Below are positions 53,006-63,015 of a DNA stretch of 64,000 nucleotides, one piece after another. The notes under the pieces were generated by a model. That model did no database searches. It was not told the DNA's origin and was given only the letters and a program-made list of their open reading frames with translations. Source of the DNA: Rebecca billardiae RCC1528 (lineage: Eukaryota > Haptophyta); NCBI GenBank assembly GCA_965240325.2, contig OZ251236.1, forward strand, positions 620,001 to 684,000, given 5' to 3'. Positions within the stretch are counted from its first letter, which is position 1, and each line of letters begins with the position of its first letter. The translations under genes and the position numbers were made by a program.

Positions 53006-54580
53006 CTAAGCCGTCCTCGCGCTCTTTCGGCTCGGCTCGCCCCTCGGAGCCCGCGCGGGCGCTTGCCTCGGCGGCCTTGGCGGCGCGACCGCCTGCTGCC
53101 CGGGCGCGAGGACCGGGGGCACGTCGCTCGCAGCGATCACGGCGTCCACGTCGTGCTGGTGCCGGACGGTCTCGAAGGAAAGCTCGCGGCAGGCGTGTGC
53201 TGGTGGCAGCGCGCCGCCGCCCGAGGGAGCGGGCGGCTCGGCGCGCGCGTGCAGCGCTGCGAAGGAGTGCTTCACGCGCGCCTCGCGCAGCGTGCACGCC
53301 GCCCCGAACTCGAAGTGGAGCAGCAGCTCCATCACGGCGTCCGCGCCCGCGCCCGAAGGACACGCGACCTCCTCGGTGTCGCCGGCTGCGGCGGGCGCAC
53401 CGTCGGAGGCGGCTGCACACGCGATGCGTGCGCGCCAGCCGTTGGCCTTGTCGAGCGTGGCGAGGCGCTCGGCAGCCAGCGGCTGTGTCACATCGGCGTC
53501 GTCGCCGCCGCTGCCCTCCGCGCCCCCCGTGGGCGCGCACCGGTGCACGTGGCAGCGCAGCAGCCACGGCAGCGGCGCGTCAGGCCCGTGCGAACTGAGA
53601 AGCCACACGCTGAGATCGCGCGCGCCGGAGCCGTCCGAGCGCGCGTCGACGCGGTGGCACAGGCGGGCGCGGTCGGTGCGGACGTACGGCGGCACGCTTA
53701 GGTCGAGCGCGCGCATCACGCGCGCGAGCACCGCGTCCACGCGCCCGCGGATCACCAGTGCCGCGCGCCTGTCCTTGGGCGTTTTCTGCAAGTTGACAAT
53801 GACCAGCTTGCCGCCGCGGCGCGTCGCCTTCGTCGGCATGTTGCACGCCGGCGTGATCTGCAGCGAGGTGCCGAGGCACAGGACGAGGTCCGCGCGCGCC
53901 GTCTCGCGCTCGGCGAGCTCCATCTCGTCCTCGGGCAGCGCCGACTCCCAGTCGAGGCACTGGTCGCGCAGCTCGGCGCCGCAGCGCTCGCACGCGCGGC
54001 CCGTGCGCTTCAGCCCAACAGACGGCACCTCGAAATCGCGGACAAACTCGGTGGCGCAGGCCTCGCACTTCTCGACGAAGCAGTTGCCGTGGAGCTCGGC
54101 AAGTGCGGCGCGGGGCAGCCCCGAGCGGATGTGCAGGCAGTCCACGTTCTGGCTCACCACGAGCGAGAGCTTCCCCGCCGCATGCAGCGAGACCAGCGCC
54201 ATGTGAGTCAGCGACGGGTACGCCTGGTCGAAGCGGACGCTGGCGCGAGGCGGCGGGAGCCCCTTGCGCTGGAGCGTCCACACGCCGCTCGGCCCGCGAA
54301 AGTCGGGGATCCCGCACGAGGTGGAGATGCCCGCGCCCGTGAACACGACGACTCGGCTCGCGTCGAGCAGAAGGCTCACGAGCTGCCCGGCCTTTGCGCA
54401 CACCTCGGCCGGCGAGTCGAGGTACTCGGTGGCGCCGAGGCCTCCTCCGAGATCATGGCGGTGCGACAGCCGGCTCGCGTACCCGAGGGAGCCCCCCGCC
54501 TCGGCATCGCTGTCGCCAGCGCTCGCCGCGCTGGCCGGCGCCGACTCGCGCTCCATCGCGTCGTCGCCCGGGAGCGGCAC
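53006..54580 (-). CDS. SIRT6-type sirtuin deacylase
   Basis: 524 aa in one exon. NAD-binding GAGIS is at 82-86, followed by GIPDFRGPSGVWTLQRKG, the SIRT6/7 (class IV) form in which the cofactor loop is shortened. QNVDCLH is at 144-150 and the catalytic His164 in ELHGN. The zinc site is Cys172/Cys175 and Cys197/Cys200. Later comes VLCLGTSLQITPACNMP and GGKLVIVNLQKTPKD, both typical of SIRT6. The C-terminal 200 residues are poorly conserved and end in a Pro/Arg/Lys-rich tail, as in nuclear sirtuins. Expected activity is NAD-dependent removal of acetyl or long-chain acyl groups from histone or other lysines. It is divergent from the QCR6 gene with 157 bp between starts. Confidence 0.88.
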   Translation of the reverse strand: MPLPGDDAMERESAPASAASAGDSDAEAGGSLGYASRLSHRHDLGGGLGATEYLDSPAEVCAKAGQLVSLLLDASRVVVFTGAGISTSCGIPDFRGPSGVWTLQRKGLPPPRASVRFDQAYPSLTHMALVSLHAAGKLSLVVSQNVDCLHIRSGLPRAALAELHGNCFVEKCEACATEFVRDFEVPSVGLKRTGRACERCGAELRDQCLDWESALPEDEMELAERETARADLVLCLGTSLQITPACNMPTKATRRGGKLVIVNLQKTPKDRRAALVIRGRVDAVLARVMRALDLSVPPYVRTDRARLCHRVDARSDGSGARDLSVWLLSSHGPDAPLPWLLRCHVHRCAPTGGAEGSGGDDADVTQPLAAERLATLDKANGWRARIACAAASDGAPAAAGDTEEVACPSGAGADAVMELLLHFEFGAACTLREARVKHSFAALHARAEPPAPSGGGALPPAHACRELSFETVRHQHDVDAVIAASDVPPVLAPGQQAVAPPRPPRQAPARAPRGEPSRKSARTA

Positions 54581-54737
54581 CGAGCACCGCTGTTGCTCCC
54601 GGATTGCCCGGATTCCCCTCGCTTCTCCCGAGTCGCAGCGAGAGGGGCTTTGGCCTTTGCCGAGCTTCGGCCTCCATCATTGCAGTGCCCTTGCTGCTCC
54701 CTCGGCCGGCTGGGCGTGCTCGCAGTAGAGGAAGGGC
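54581..54737. promoter_or_regulatory. Candidate bidirectional promoter
   Basis: The interval between the divergent sirtuin and QCR6 start codons. The inference is from geometry only. Confidence 0.3.
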
Positions 54738-55033
54738 ATGGACGAGGACGAGGAGGTCGTGGACAACAAGGCGGCGGTTGATCAGAAGTGCGAGGCCCCG
54801 TGCTCCGCCTACTACATCGAGTACCTCGACTGCTCAAAGCGGATCGACGGGAGCGACGGCCACTGCACCGGCCAATACCTAGACTACATCGGCTGCATCG
54901 ACCACTGCGTGAGTGCCCGCCCCGACGCGCCCGCGCGCCCGCGCGCTCTCGCGGGCCCTGATTATGCCCCCCACGTTGCGATCGCGATGCGCCCCCGCAG
55001 TCGTCAAGGGAACTCTTCAAGGGCACAAAGTGA
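54738..55033 (+). CDS. Cytochrome bc1 complex hinge subunit (QCR6/UQCRH)
   Basis: Two exons, 54738-54908 and 55001-55033, give 67 aa; the intron has a GTGAGT donor, a CCCGCAG acceptor and phase 0. The second exon is only 33 nt and encodes ten residues plus stop. The acidic N-terminus (DEDEEV) is followed by twin Cys pairs CEAPC ... YLDCSKR and HCTGQYLDY ... CIDHC, the disulfide-bonded helical hairpin of the hinge protein. The end ELFKGTK matches the usual LF-x-K-x-K tail. It sits on the intermembrane-space side of mitochondrial complex III and aids docking of cytochrome c1 to cytochrome c. Confidence 0.88.
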
Positions 55034-55910
55034 GACTGGCGGACGCACCGAGCGCACCTCGGGGGGCTTGCGTGTGCGCTCGCAGGCATGGACATTGTCA
55101 AAACTGCATCGACGCGACGGCCCAGCCGCTCGAGGTCGGTCGCTCTATCCCCGGTTGGTATGCGATGGGCATGCCCACATGATGCGCTGAGGCCAATGCG
55201 CACCCGCTGCCGGCTGGCGATGACACTCCGACGCGGGCGGCCGCCTTTTATTTAGTCCGCCCGGCCGAAGAGGCCTCCGACGTTGTCTTAGGGTCCATGA
55301 AGTCCTGAGTGGGTGAGTGACGTCCCGGCGGCAGTCTCGGTCACGATGACGCCGACATTATGGTGCGCCATCATATGTATATATATATGCTAGTCGCAAT
55401 TATTATTACTTTTATATATATATTCGGCGCTGAATGAACAGCGGTCCGACGCCCGTCCGCCCGGCCTGAGGAGTGAGGCTGACGGCTGACCCGCGGGCTC
55501 CCGGCGCTCCCGCGGCCCGGACCCGGTGGCCGGTGCCGGTGGCCGCCGGCCGGTCCGGGCGTCGGCGGGGCGGCGTCCGGCCTCGTCCGTCGTCGCACTC
55601 TCTTGTCCCCCAGGTCGGTCGCCAATAAGTCGACCGTGATAGCGTCGCGCGTCGCCGGCACCGCGCGCACGGTCGGTGGTAACGGCGAGCACTCTGAGAG
55701 TGAGATGATATTCTGCATCGGACGCATGGAGCGGCGGCTGAAGGCGCGACGACGCGATCGGCACGACATCAGCAGCCGACAGCAGCAGCCGCGGCCGAGA
55801 GAGAGAGCGACGACATCCGGGCACGCATGCCAGACCACGCTCCACGAGCTTGGACGCGCAGCGCCGTACAACGCCATGCCGAGCACCACGAGCGCGACAG
55901 CGCGCCGCGC
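55034..55910. other. Intergenic region with (TA)n
   Basis: No supported gene. AT-rich (TA)n tracts lie at about 55374-55390 and 55412-55422. The DNA to 55620 is GC-rich with short CCGG/GGCC repeats. Confidence 0.45.
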
Positions 55911-57148
55911 TCATGCCATCGGCACCCCGCGCGAGGCGGACTTGTCGAGCCCGCGCGAGGTGGACTTGCCGAGGCGCGACCTCGTGGCCTTGCGCGAGAG
56001 CGGTTGCCGCGACACCTTCGCGCCGCCCGCGTCGTAGTCCTCGACGACCGTGCCGCGCGGCGACGCCGCCGCCGCGATCGAGCCGAGCAGCATGCCCAGC
56101 GCGGCGATCCACACAAAGACGTTGAGCAGCGTCGCCTCGCGCCGCAGGTTCTCGCAGGTGAGCTGGGTCGTCTCGAGGCAGTGGCAGTTGCACCCGTGCC
56201 AGTCCGACTCCTCGGGCACGCAGTACAGGTCGCCGTGCGTGAACCACGAGAGCTCGGTGATCGCGTGGTACTTCCGCGCGAGCTCCTCGTTCTCCTCCTT
56301 GCAGTGGCGCAGCACATCCTTGAACGCGCCCGTGTAGACCTGCTCGCACGGCCGGTCGCTCGGCACGTCCGCGGCGTAGACGGCCGTGTGGTCGCAGAAG
56401 CTGTGCAGGTCCGAGACCTCCTTGTGCACGAAGATGGCGCCGACGAGGAGGAAGATGCTGAGGATGAGGGTGAAGAACGTCCACCACACGTAGTGCACCG
56501 TGTGCGTCGCCTTGGTCAGCATCAGCCCGCCGAACGAGAACATGATGCTGAGCATCGAGAAGAGGAGGATCGGCCAGCCGGCGTCGGCAATCTCACGGAT
56601 GTGATGCTGCTCGTCCTCGGTCGGCAGGTACATGCCGTCAGGCAGGTTGCAGCCGTCGATGTTGAGGGCGATCCGGTGGAGCTTGTCCTCGCACTTGAAG
56701 TCGCCGATCTGCTCGACGTTCACAAGCTCGAGCGTGGCCACGACCATGATGATCGGGCTGAAGAAGAAGGCGATGAAGGACAGGATCCACGCCAACTTGA
56801 GCTGCGGCGGCGATTCGCGCAGGTCCTCAAAGTTGAAGGCGTGCTTGAAGACGAGCCATGGCATCTCGCCTCGGTAGCAGCATAGAAGGCACAGCGCAAG
56901 GATCGGCACCTCGTACGCGATCGAGGCCACGCCTGCGAGCCGCGTGGCGCCGGGCAGGGCAGCGGTGAGGCGAGGCGGAGCGACCACGCGTGCGAGCCGG
57001 CTCGGACCGCGCCGCGCGCACCGAGCGGGATCTTCGCCATCCAGTGCCCAGGCGCGTTGCCATCGTACACGAAGGTCTCGCCCGTGCAGGCGCACACGAA
57101 TGCGCCAAGCAGCCCGAGGAGGGTGAGCTTCTGCCCCGTGGAGATCAT
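55911..57148 (-). CDS. Five-TM membrane protein with Cys-rich lumenal loops, unknown
   Basis: Exons 57148-57022 and 56932-55911 (89-bp intron, GTGCGC donor, phase 1) give 382 aa. A hydrophobic N-terminus (LTLLGLLGAFVCACTG) is a likely signal peptide or first TM. Later TM segments sit around VPILALCLLCCY, AWILSFIAFFFSPIIMVVATL, WPILLFSMLSIMFSFGGLML, WWTFFTLILSIFLLVGAIFV and VFVWIAALGMLLGSIAAAA. Two loops carry paired cysteines (KCEDKL ... DGCNLPDG; then CDHTA ... RPCEQ ... RHCKEE ... YCVPEESDWHGCNCHC), likely disulfide-bonded. The tail is basic and Ser-rich. No family is recognised. It is a confident gene because splicing joins signal and TM regions and the composition is not low-complexity. 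Confidence 0.7.
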
Positions 57149-57578
57149 CGCGGAGGCGCTATGATGATGGTCGCCCCGGTCCTCCCAAATCTTGAGGCTC
57201 GTTTTGCGCGTGATGGCACTGGTCGCCGTGCTGTCCGGAAGCCCTTCATCCGGACCCTGCTCCTCGAAAGGTGCTCACCTTTTGAAGAGAAGCGCTCGCG
57301 AAGCGAGGGTGCTGGTGCATCCAAAGGAATCTAAAGCATCTTGAATCTCCGGATCGTTTGGTTCCTTCTTCGTGTGCGCCTGCCCACTACCGTACAGTAT
57401 CTCGCCTGCCTGAGCTGTGTGCGTCTCTTATTCTTACCGTAGTAAACTGTGGATCCCGGTCCGGGGGATCTCCTTCCGCAACGTCGCTTCAGACTTCTAA
57501 TCATACTCGACGACGTGATGAGCGATCGAGCGTGCGGTGGTGAGGCGCGACAGCCCGACCCTCCCGGGGCTTCCGGTG
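57149..57578. other. Intergenic region with solo MITE end
   Basis: Nothing coding is seen. It holds the lone terminal repeat at 57402-57436. Confidence 0.5.
57402..57436 (+). repeat. Solo copy of the 35988-36214 element terminus
   Basis: Identical to 35988-36022 over about 35 bp, starting TCGCCTGCCTGAG and ending TCTCTTATTCTTA. It is followed by GTAGTAAACTGT, which recalls the inner part of the element. No partner inverted end is seen nearby. Confidence 0.8.
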
Positions 57579-58550
57579 TCAGTCGTTGCTCCGCACCGAG
57601 GCCTGCGCGCCCGCGGTGGCAGGCCGCAGCCCGATGGCGGCGAATGCCGGCCGGGCGAACACGCCGAACGCGAGCACGCGCACCGGCAGCGTGAGCGTGT
57701 TGAACACCATCGCGCCCGCGACGGCGCTCGCGGTCGTGCTCGCCGTCGCCACGTCCTCAGGCGCTGCGAAGAAGGCGCCGAGGTACGAGGTGACGTCGAC
57801 GCCGCTGTGCACGAGCGCAGTGGTCGTCCCCACGAGCGAGAGCCCAGTCACCCAGCGCGCCAGCAGGAAGGGCGCGCCGTACGTGTTCACCGGCCCCTCC
57901 AGCCAGCGCGTCGCAAACCGCGCCCACTGCGCCACGATGTCTGCGTCTGCGTCCGAGCGGCTGGGACCGCTTGCGTCCGGCGTGCTCTTGCCGCGCGGGG
58001 TGCCGCCGCTGGCCGAGGCGGAGGCGGGCGCCGGCGGGTCGGCGTCGGAGGCGACCGTCGTCGGCGGCACGATGAGCGGCCCCAGCCGAATCAGCGTCGT
58101 CGCCGGGAAGGCGCGCGCGAGCGCGACAGCCAGGCCGAGGTCGAGCGGCCGCTTGGCCCAGCGCGTCATGCGGCTCACGACGCCCGCAACGGCGAGCGCG
58201 GGGAAGTCGAAGCCGAGGGCCTTGAGGGCGAAGAAGGACACGCCAAAGACCGTGTACGAGAGCCCGATGAAGCTGATGAACGAGGGCATGGGGTAGTCGA
58301 CGAGCACTGGGTTGAGCTCGTCCACGAGCGACGGCGGCGGCGAGCGTTGTGGCGCGCGCTGCTGCCCGGGCTCGGGCGCGGCCGCGGCTGCGGCAGAACC
58401 CGGCGGCGTGGCGCGCGAGCAGAGTGAGACGAGCGGCGTGAGCCCACCGCTGCGCCGGAGCGCACTGCGCGAGCCCACCCACCGCGCGCCGCCGGATAGC
58501 AAGGGGGGCCTCGCGATCCTGCGCGCCGCCGTCGCCATGCTGATGCTCAT
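57579..58550 (-). CDS. FAM210/DUF1279-like organelle membrane protein
   Basis: 323 aa from the Met at 58550 (a second Met at 58538). The N-terminus is Arg/Ser/Ala-rich without acids (ATAARRIARPPLL), a good mitochondrial or plastid presequence. Residues about 190-290 resemble DUF1279/FAM210: ARFATRWLEGPVNTYGAPFL, ARWVTGLSLVGTTTALVHSG, VDVTSYL, with a closing hydrophobic segment. An upstream block FISFIGLSYTVFGVSFFALKAL and FPATTLIRLGPLI adds possible membrane segments. FAM210 proteins support mitochondrial translation and membrane function. Assignment is moderate; the Ser/Ala insert near 170-190 is low complexity. It is divergent from RFT1 with fewer than 100 bp between starts. Confidence 0.6.
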   Translation of the reverse strand: MSISMATAARRIARPPLLSGGARWVGSRSALRRSGGLTPLVSLCSRATPPGSAAAAAAPEPGQQRAPQRSPPPSLVDELNPVLVDYPMPSFISFIGLSYTVFGVSFFALKALGFDFPALAVAGVVSRMTRWAKRPLDLGLAVALARAFPATTLIRLGPLIVPPTTVASDADPPAPASASASGGTPRGKSTPDASGPSRSDADADIVAQWARFATRWLEGPVNTYGAPFLLARWVTGLSLVGTTTALVHSGVDVTSYLGAFFAAPEDVATASTTASAVAGAMVFNTLTLPVRVLAFGVFARPAFAAIGLRPATAGAQASVRSND

Positions 58551-58625
58551 TGACGAACTCACAGCGGACGAGACGTGGGCCCGCCCGGGCCCGGCTTCAC
58601 ACGGCCCCGTTGGGACGGCCGCGGC
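58551..58625. promoter_or_regulatory. Very short candidate bidirectional promoter
   Basis: Only 75 bp separates the divergent start codons of the FAM210-like gene and RFT1 (87 bp if the second Met is used), so both 5' leaders must be tiny or overlap. Confidence 0.35.
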
Positions 58626-60293
58626 ATGCGGCAGGGCGCCGCGTGGCTGGTGCTGAACCAGCTCGTCGCCCGCGGGCTCACCTTCGCGCTCAATGCGCTC
58701 ATCGTGCGCTCGCTCGACCCCGAGGTGTACGGCATCGCCAACGTGCGGCTGCAGCTCGTGCTCGCGACGTCTGTGGCGCTCATCCGAGACACCGGCCGGC
58801 AGGCGTGCGCGCGCCTCGCCGACGTGCCGCAGCAGGCGGTGAACCTCGCCTGGCTGACGCCGGTGCTCGTCGTGCTCCTGGCGGCGCTGATCGTCTCCAC
58901 CGACGAGCTCGGCTACGCGCGCGCGCACTCGGCGGGCTACCGCGCCGCGCTCGCGCTCTTCTGCGCGTCGAGCGCCCTCGAGGCGCTGGCGGAGCCCGCG
59001 TACGTCCACGTGCAGGCGCGGATGCTGTGGAGCGTGCGCGCGCTGGTCGAGGGCGGCGCGCACGCCGCGCGGTGCGTCCTCACCTACGCGCTCCTCGCGC
59101 GCTGCGCCGACGCGCGCTCGTCCAGCTGCGCGCTCCGCGCGCTCGCGCTCGCGCAGCTCGGCTATGCAGCGCTGTACTCTGCGGCCTATCACGCGCACCT
59201 CGCGCTGCGTGTGCGCGCGCGCACGCTGCCCGCGCGCGCGGGCGAGGGCGAGGCGTGGCTCTCGCCGCGCACGTGGCCGCTCGTCCGCGCGTACGCCGTG
59301 CAGCAGGCCGCCAAGTTCGTCCTGACGCACGGCGAGACGGTGCTGCTGCTGCGCGAGGCGACGGCCGCGGAGCAGGGCGTGTTCGCACTCGTCGCAAACC
59401 TGGGCTCGCTGCTCGCGCGGCTCGTGTTCGAGCCGGCGGAGGAGGCGGTGTTCGCGCACCTCTCGCAGCGCGCCGCGCGCCACGCCGACGCCGACGCACC
59501 CGCGCGCGCGGGCCGCGGCGCGAGCGACGCCCCCGCTCCGTCCGCCGAGACCGCCCGCCGGCTCGCGGACACGGCGCGCCGACTGCTCCAGCTCGGGCTT
59601 GTGGTGGGCGCGTTTGGGCCTCCGTACGCGCGGCTGCTGCTGGCGATCCTGTACGGGCGGCGGTGGAGCGACGGCCCCGCCGCGGCCCTGCTCGGCTCGT
59701 ACAGCGCGCACGTGCCCCTGATGGCGCTCAACGGCGTGCTCGAGGCCGCGGTGCGCGCGCTCGGCTCGGCCGAGCACCTGGCCATGTTCAACGCCTACCT
59801 TGGCGCGTGCGCGCTGCTGTATTGGGCGGGGCTGGTGCTGCTCTTCCGCGCCGGGTGGGGGCTGCACGCCGTCGTGCTGGCGAACGCGCTCAACCTCGGC
59901 GCGCGCGCCGCGCACCACATCTGGCGCCTCAGCGCCCTGATGCAGCGCGCGCCGGCCGACTCGGCGGCCGGCGGAGCGCGCGCGAGCTGGGCGGCGACGC
60001 TGCTGCCCAGTGCGGGTGTGTGGCTGATGCTCGCCGCCGCCGCGCTCGCGACGCACGTGTCGGTGTTGGCCCACGACGGGCCGGGGCGCACGCTGGCCGA
60101 CTCGGCGGCGCACGTCGCCATCGGCGCGGTCAACTTCGCCGTGGTCGCCTCGACGCTGCTTCGCGTCGAGCTCGCGCCAGGCGAGGCGCTCCTGCCGCTG
60201 CTGAGGCGGCTGGCCGCGTCGAGGCGGCGCGCGCGCGGCGGCGTGCCGGGCGGCGGCGCAGCGGAGCACCCGCCGCGCGAGAAGCAGGCGTGA
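58626..60293 (+). CDS. RFT1: RFT1 family lipid-linked oligosaccharide translocation protein
   Basis: 555 aa from Met58626; the frame is open 17 codons further but starts there with GTG. The N-terminus QGAAWLVLNQLVARGLTFALN and RSLDPEVYGIANVRLQL matches the conserved RFT1 start, followed by IRDTGRQACAR. Later blocks include KFVLTHGETVLLL and VFALVANLGSLLARLVFEPAEE, both RFT1 signatures, and LYGRRWSDGPAA. About 12 hydrophobic segments are present. RFT1 is needed in the ER for lumenal supply of Man5GlcNAc2-PP-dolichol for N-glycosylation; whether it is the flippase itself is disputed. Ala/Arg/Pro-rich loops enlarge cytosolic connections. Confidence 0.88.
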   Translation: MRQGAAWLVLNQLVARGLTFALNALIVRSLDPEVYGIANVRLQLVLATSVALIRDTGRQACARLADVPQQAVNLAWLTPVLVVLLAALIVSTDELGYARAHSAGYRAALALFCASSALEALAEPAYVHVQARMLWSVRALVEGGAHAARCVLTYALLARCADARSSSCALRALALAQLGYAALYSAAYHAHLALRVRARTLPARAGEGEAWLSPRTWPLVRAYAVQQAAKFVLTHGETVLLLREATAAEQGVFALVANLGSLLARLVFEPAEEAVFAHLSQRAARHADADAPARAGRGASDAPAPSAETARRLADTARRLLQLGLVVGAFGPPYARLLLAILYGRRWSDGPAAALLGSYSAHVPLMALNGVLEAAVRALGSAEHLAMFNAYLGACALLYWAGLVLLFRAGWGLHAVVLANALNLGARAAHHIWRLSALMQRAPADSAAGGARASWAATLLPSAGVWLMLAAAALATHVSVLAHDGPGRTLADSAAHVAIGAVNFAVVASTLLRVELAPGEALLPLLRRLAASRRRARGGVPGGGAAEHPPREKQA

Positions 60294-60849
60294 CGTACGG
60301 CGCGGCGGCAGCATGCACTGCCACTGATGGCAGCGATCATCAGCCATCATTGCGATTTGCGCCGGGCGAGTCGTCGTCGTCATCGTCGGCATCCTACGAC
60401 TCAGATTTCACTCAGAATAGCGCAGCGCGCGCGCATCACGTCGTCCTCATCTAGTATAGCTGTAGAATCATATCATCACTGGGTGGCGGATGCTGATGAT
60501 GACGACGGAGTCATCGCCGGTCGTATATTTAGCAGTAGTTGCATCATGCTGGCACTGATTCTGATGCCGCAGCATGATGCGGCATGATGCGCCTGCGCAC
60601 TACTCGTGGCATCGTGAAGGTGACGACAGTAGCAACCTGACGCGCAGCTTACGCAAACACTTCGCGCGTGCGCCAGCGCACGCGTACAGTGGGCTGGGTG
60701 ATTTGCCCTGATGTCGTGCCCGGCGGGAAGATGGGGATCACATGCATGGATGAGTCACGCCTCGGCGCACTTGAGATCGCCGCTGCTCGTCCAAGGCACG
60801 GCGATCGGCGGGCGGGAGAGCGCGCCGTCGGCGGGCGGCGGCCGCGCAC
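60294..60849. other. Convergent intergenic region, no gene seen
   Basis: This lies between the stops of RFT1 and the mannitol-dehydrogenase-family gene. (ATG/CAT)-rich simple sequence occurs around 60320-60600. Confidence 0.5.
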
Positions 60850-62463
60850 TCAGGCCAGCAGCGATGTCGCGGGCATGGCGCCCACCTCCGCCTCGACGTG
60901 CGCCAGGACGGCGCTGGGCCCGGAGTCCGCCGCGCGCAGCAGCGCGGTCAGGTGGCGCACGATCGGCTCGACGAAGCCGTCCGCGTTGCGCACGAGCTCG
61001 TCGTCGCCGAACACCTCCTGCACGGCGAGCAGCTTGGAAGCGAGCGCGCGCGCGTCGCCGCGCGCCTCGAGCGCGATCGCCGCGAACCGATCCGCGAGCG
61101 GGTCGGCAACCTTGACGGCGACGAGGGCGCCCGAGTCGTCGGTGCGCGTGCGCGTGACGTAGCGCATCCACGCGGCGACGGCGAGCGGGACGACGTGCAG
61201 CTTCGCGCCCGCGGCGAGCCGCGCGCGCGCGGTCGTGAGCAGCCGCTGCGGAAGTTTCTGCGAACCGTCCATCGCCACCTGCTCGGTGCGGTGCTGGAGC
61301 TCGCGGTTGGAGAAGCGACGGAGCACGGTGGCGGCGTACTCGCGCAGGTCGACGTCGGGCGCGGGCGCGGCGAGCGTGGGCAGCGCGTCGTGCTCGAGCA
61401 GCGCGGCGGCGAGCGCCCTCAGCGCCGGCACCTCCATCGCGTCGCAGATCATCTCGACGCCGCCGAGCGCGCCCGTGTACGCGAGCGTCGAGTGGCAGCC
61501 GTTCACGCACTGCAGCTTGACGTGTTCGAACGCCTCGACGTCGTGCGTGAGCTGCGCGCCGACGCGGTCCCACGGCGGGCGTCCGAGCGGCCCGAAGGCG
61601 TCCTCGATCACCCACTGCCGGAACGGCTCGCAGCACACCATCGCCTCGTCGCGCAGCCCGCCGAGCGGGCCGTCGTGCGCCGCGGCGCGGTCGATCTGCG
61701 CGCCGGTCGTCGCTGGCACGATGCAGTCGACCATCGTCGACGGGAAGGCGACCTTCTCGGCGAGCCAGGCGCCGAGGTCGCCCTCCGGCTCGAGCGCACG
61801 CGCGAACGCCGCGCAGATCCGGCCGACCGTGCGCCCGTTGTGCGGCAGGTTGTCGCACGACAGCACGGTGAACGGCGGCACGCCGCGCTGGCGCCGCATG
61901 CGGAGCGCGGCGACGAGCAGTCCGACCGCCGACCGCGGGCGCTGGGCGTTGGCGGGCTCGAGGTCGTGGACGATGTCTGGGTGCGCGCGGTCGAGCTCAC
62001 GCGTCGAGGGCTCGTAGCAGTACCCCTTCTCCGTCACCGTCAGCGAGACGATGCGCACGTCCGGGTGGGCGAGGAGCTCGAGCACCTCCGAGGGCGACTC
62101 CGGGTAGACGAGGCAGCGGAGGACGCAGCCGATGAGCAGGATCCGGCCGCCCTCGACGGAGGAGCGCTCGTGGACGGTGTACAGCCCGTCCTGCGGCTCG
62201 AGCTGGTCGCGGACGGTTGTCGACCGCATGGACACGCCGACCGAGCCCCACGCGTGCGCGTCGGCGCCCTCGAGCTGCTCGATCGCGCGGTGCGTGAACA
62301 CGGCCTGGTGCGCGCGGTGGAACGCGCCGAGGCCGAGGTGCACGATGCCGGTACGCAGCTGCGAGCGGTCGTACGAGAGCTTGGGCAGGTTTGGCGCGTC
62401 CGCAGCGCTCGCCTCGTTGAGGCGCATGGCGCGGTCGGTCGAGACGAGCGAGGGTGGGCTCAT
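60850..62463 (-). CDS. Mannitol 2-dehydrogenase / polyol long-chain dehydrogenase
   Basis: 537 aa in one exon. The N-terminal Rossmann start is IVHLGLGAFHRAHQAVFTH, the signature of the mannitol dehydrogenase/fructuronate reductase family. Further blocks are SLTVTEKGYCY, VLSCDNLPHNG, FPSTMVDCIVPAT and QWVIEDAFG. The catalytic motif K-x4-N-x2-H is present as KLQCVNGCH with Lys316. Length fits the 480-540 aa family norm. These enzymes interconvert D-mannitol and D-fructose (or related polyol/ketose pairs) with NAD(P) and without zinc. Mannitol is a common storage polyol in some algae, so a role in carbon storage or osmotic balance is reasonable inference. It is divergent from SHMT. Confidence 0.85.
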   Translation of the reverse strand: MSPPSLVSTDRAMRLNEASAADAPNLPKLSYDRSQLRTGIVHLGLGAFHRAHQAVFTHRAIEQLEGADAHAWGSVGVSMRSTTVRDQLEPQDGLYTVHERSSVEGGRILLIGCVLRCLVYPESPSEVLELLAHPDVRIVSLTVTEKGYCYEPSTRELDRAHPDIVHDLEPANAQRPRSAVGLLVAALRMRRQRGVPPFTVLSCDNLPHNGRTVGRICAAFARALEPEGDLGAWLAEKVAFPSTMVDCIVPATTGAQIDRAAAHDGPLGGLRDEAMVCCEPFRQWVIEDAFGPLGRPPWDRVGAQLTHDVEAFEHVKLQCVNGCHSTLAYTGALGGVEMICDAMEVPALRALAAALLEHDALPTLAAPAPDVDLREYAATVLRRFSNRELQHRTEQVAMDGSQKLPQRLLTTARARLAAGAKLHVVPLAVAAWMRYVTRTRTDDSGALVAVKVADPLADRFAAIALEARGDARALASKLLAVQEVFGDDELVRNADGFVEPIVRHLTALLRAADSGPSAVLAHVEAEVGAMPATSLLA

Positions 62464-63015
62464 CGTGCGCGAGAGGTGCGATGCGTCCGCCTGCCGCCAG
62501 CCGCCGCCGCCAGCCGGTGTGCTGACGAAACCGGGTCATCTGGACGCACGATTTTAAATGGTTCAAGCGCGCGGAAAACATTAATTGCTCGCGGCCCCAA
62601 AAAGGACTTCAGACTTGGCCCCCGGACGCGCGTGGGGGGCCCGGCGGCGGGGGGGGGCGGGCCGGGGGGGGGCGGACCGATCCGGGCGTGAACGAAGGTA
62701 GTCCGGGTCTCTCACCGCCGTGTGGCACAGAACCGCCGCTTTGCCGCCGCACGTCGCTTTCGCACCGCAAGTCTCTGGCAACGGGCGGCGGAGATTGTGA
62801 GTCGCGAGCTACGGGAATTTACCCGAGATTCCGCCGTGCGGTGCCATTCTCCCCTGCGCTCGTAGGCGCAATTTCCGCGTGGGCGGGTGCGCCATTTCGA
62901 CGGGCTTCGTTGCCGGGGCTTGTGTAATCACGCCCTTCGTCATCGAAGGCTGTGTGCGGGAGGGTCCCTAGCGTCGCGCACGTCCGTCATCCGCCCGCTT
63001 CTCTCGCCGCGAGCC
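62464..63015. promoter_or_regulatory. Divergent upstream region with G-rich tract
   Basis: This lies between the mannitol-dehydrogenase-family and SHMT start codons. Positions 62634-62682 carry several long G runs on the plus strand, able in principle to form a G-quadruplex. No core promoter motif is recognised. Confidence 0.35.

Noticed and set aside
58575-58625. N-terminal extension of RFT1
   Set aside because: The upstream codon is GTG, and the conserved RFT1 N-terminus starts right at the Met at 58626.
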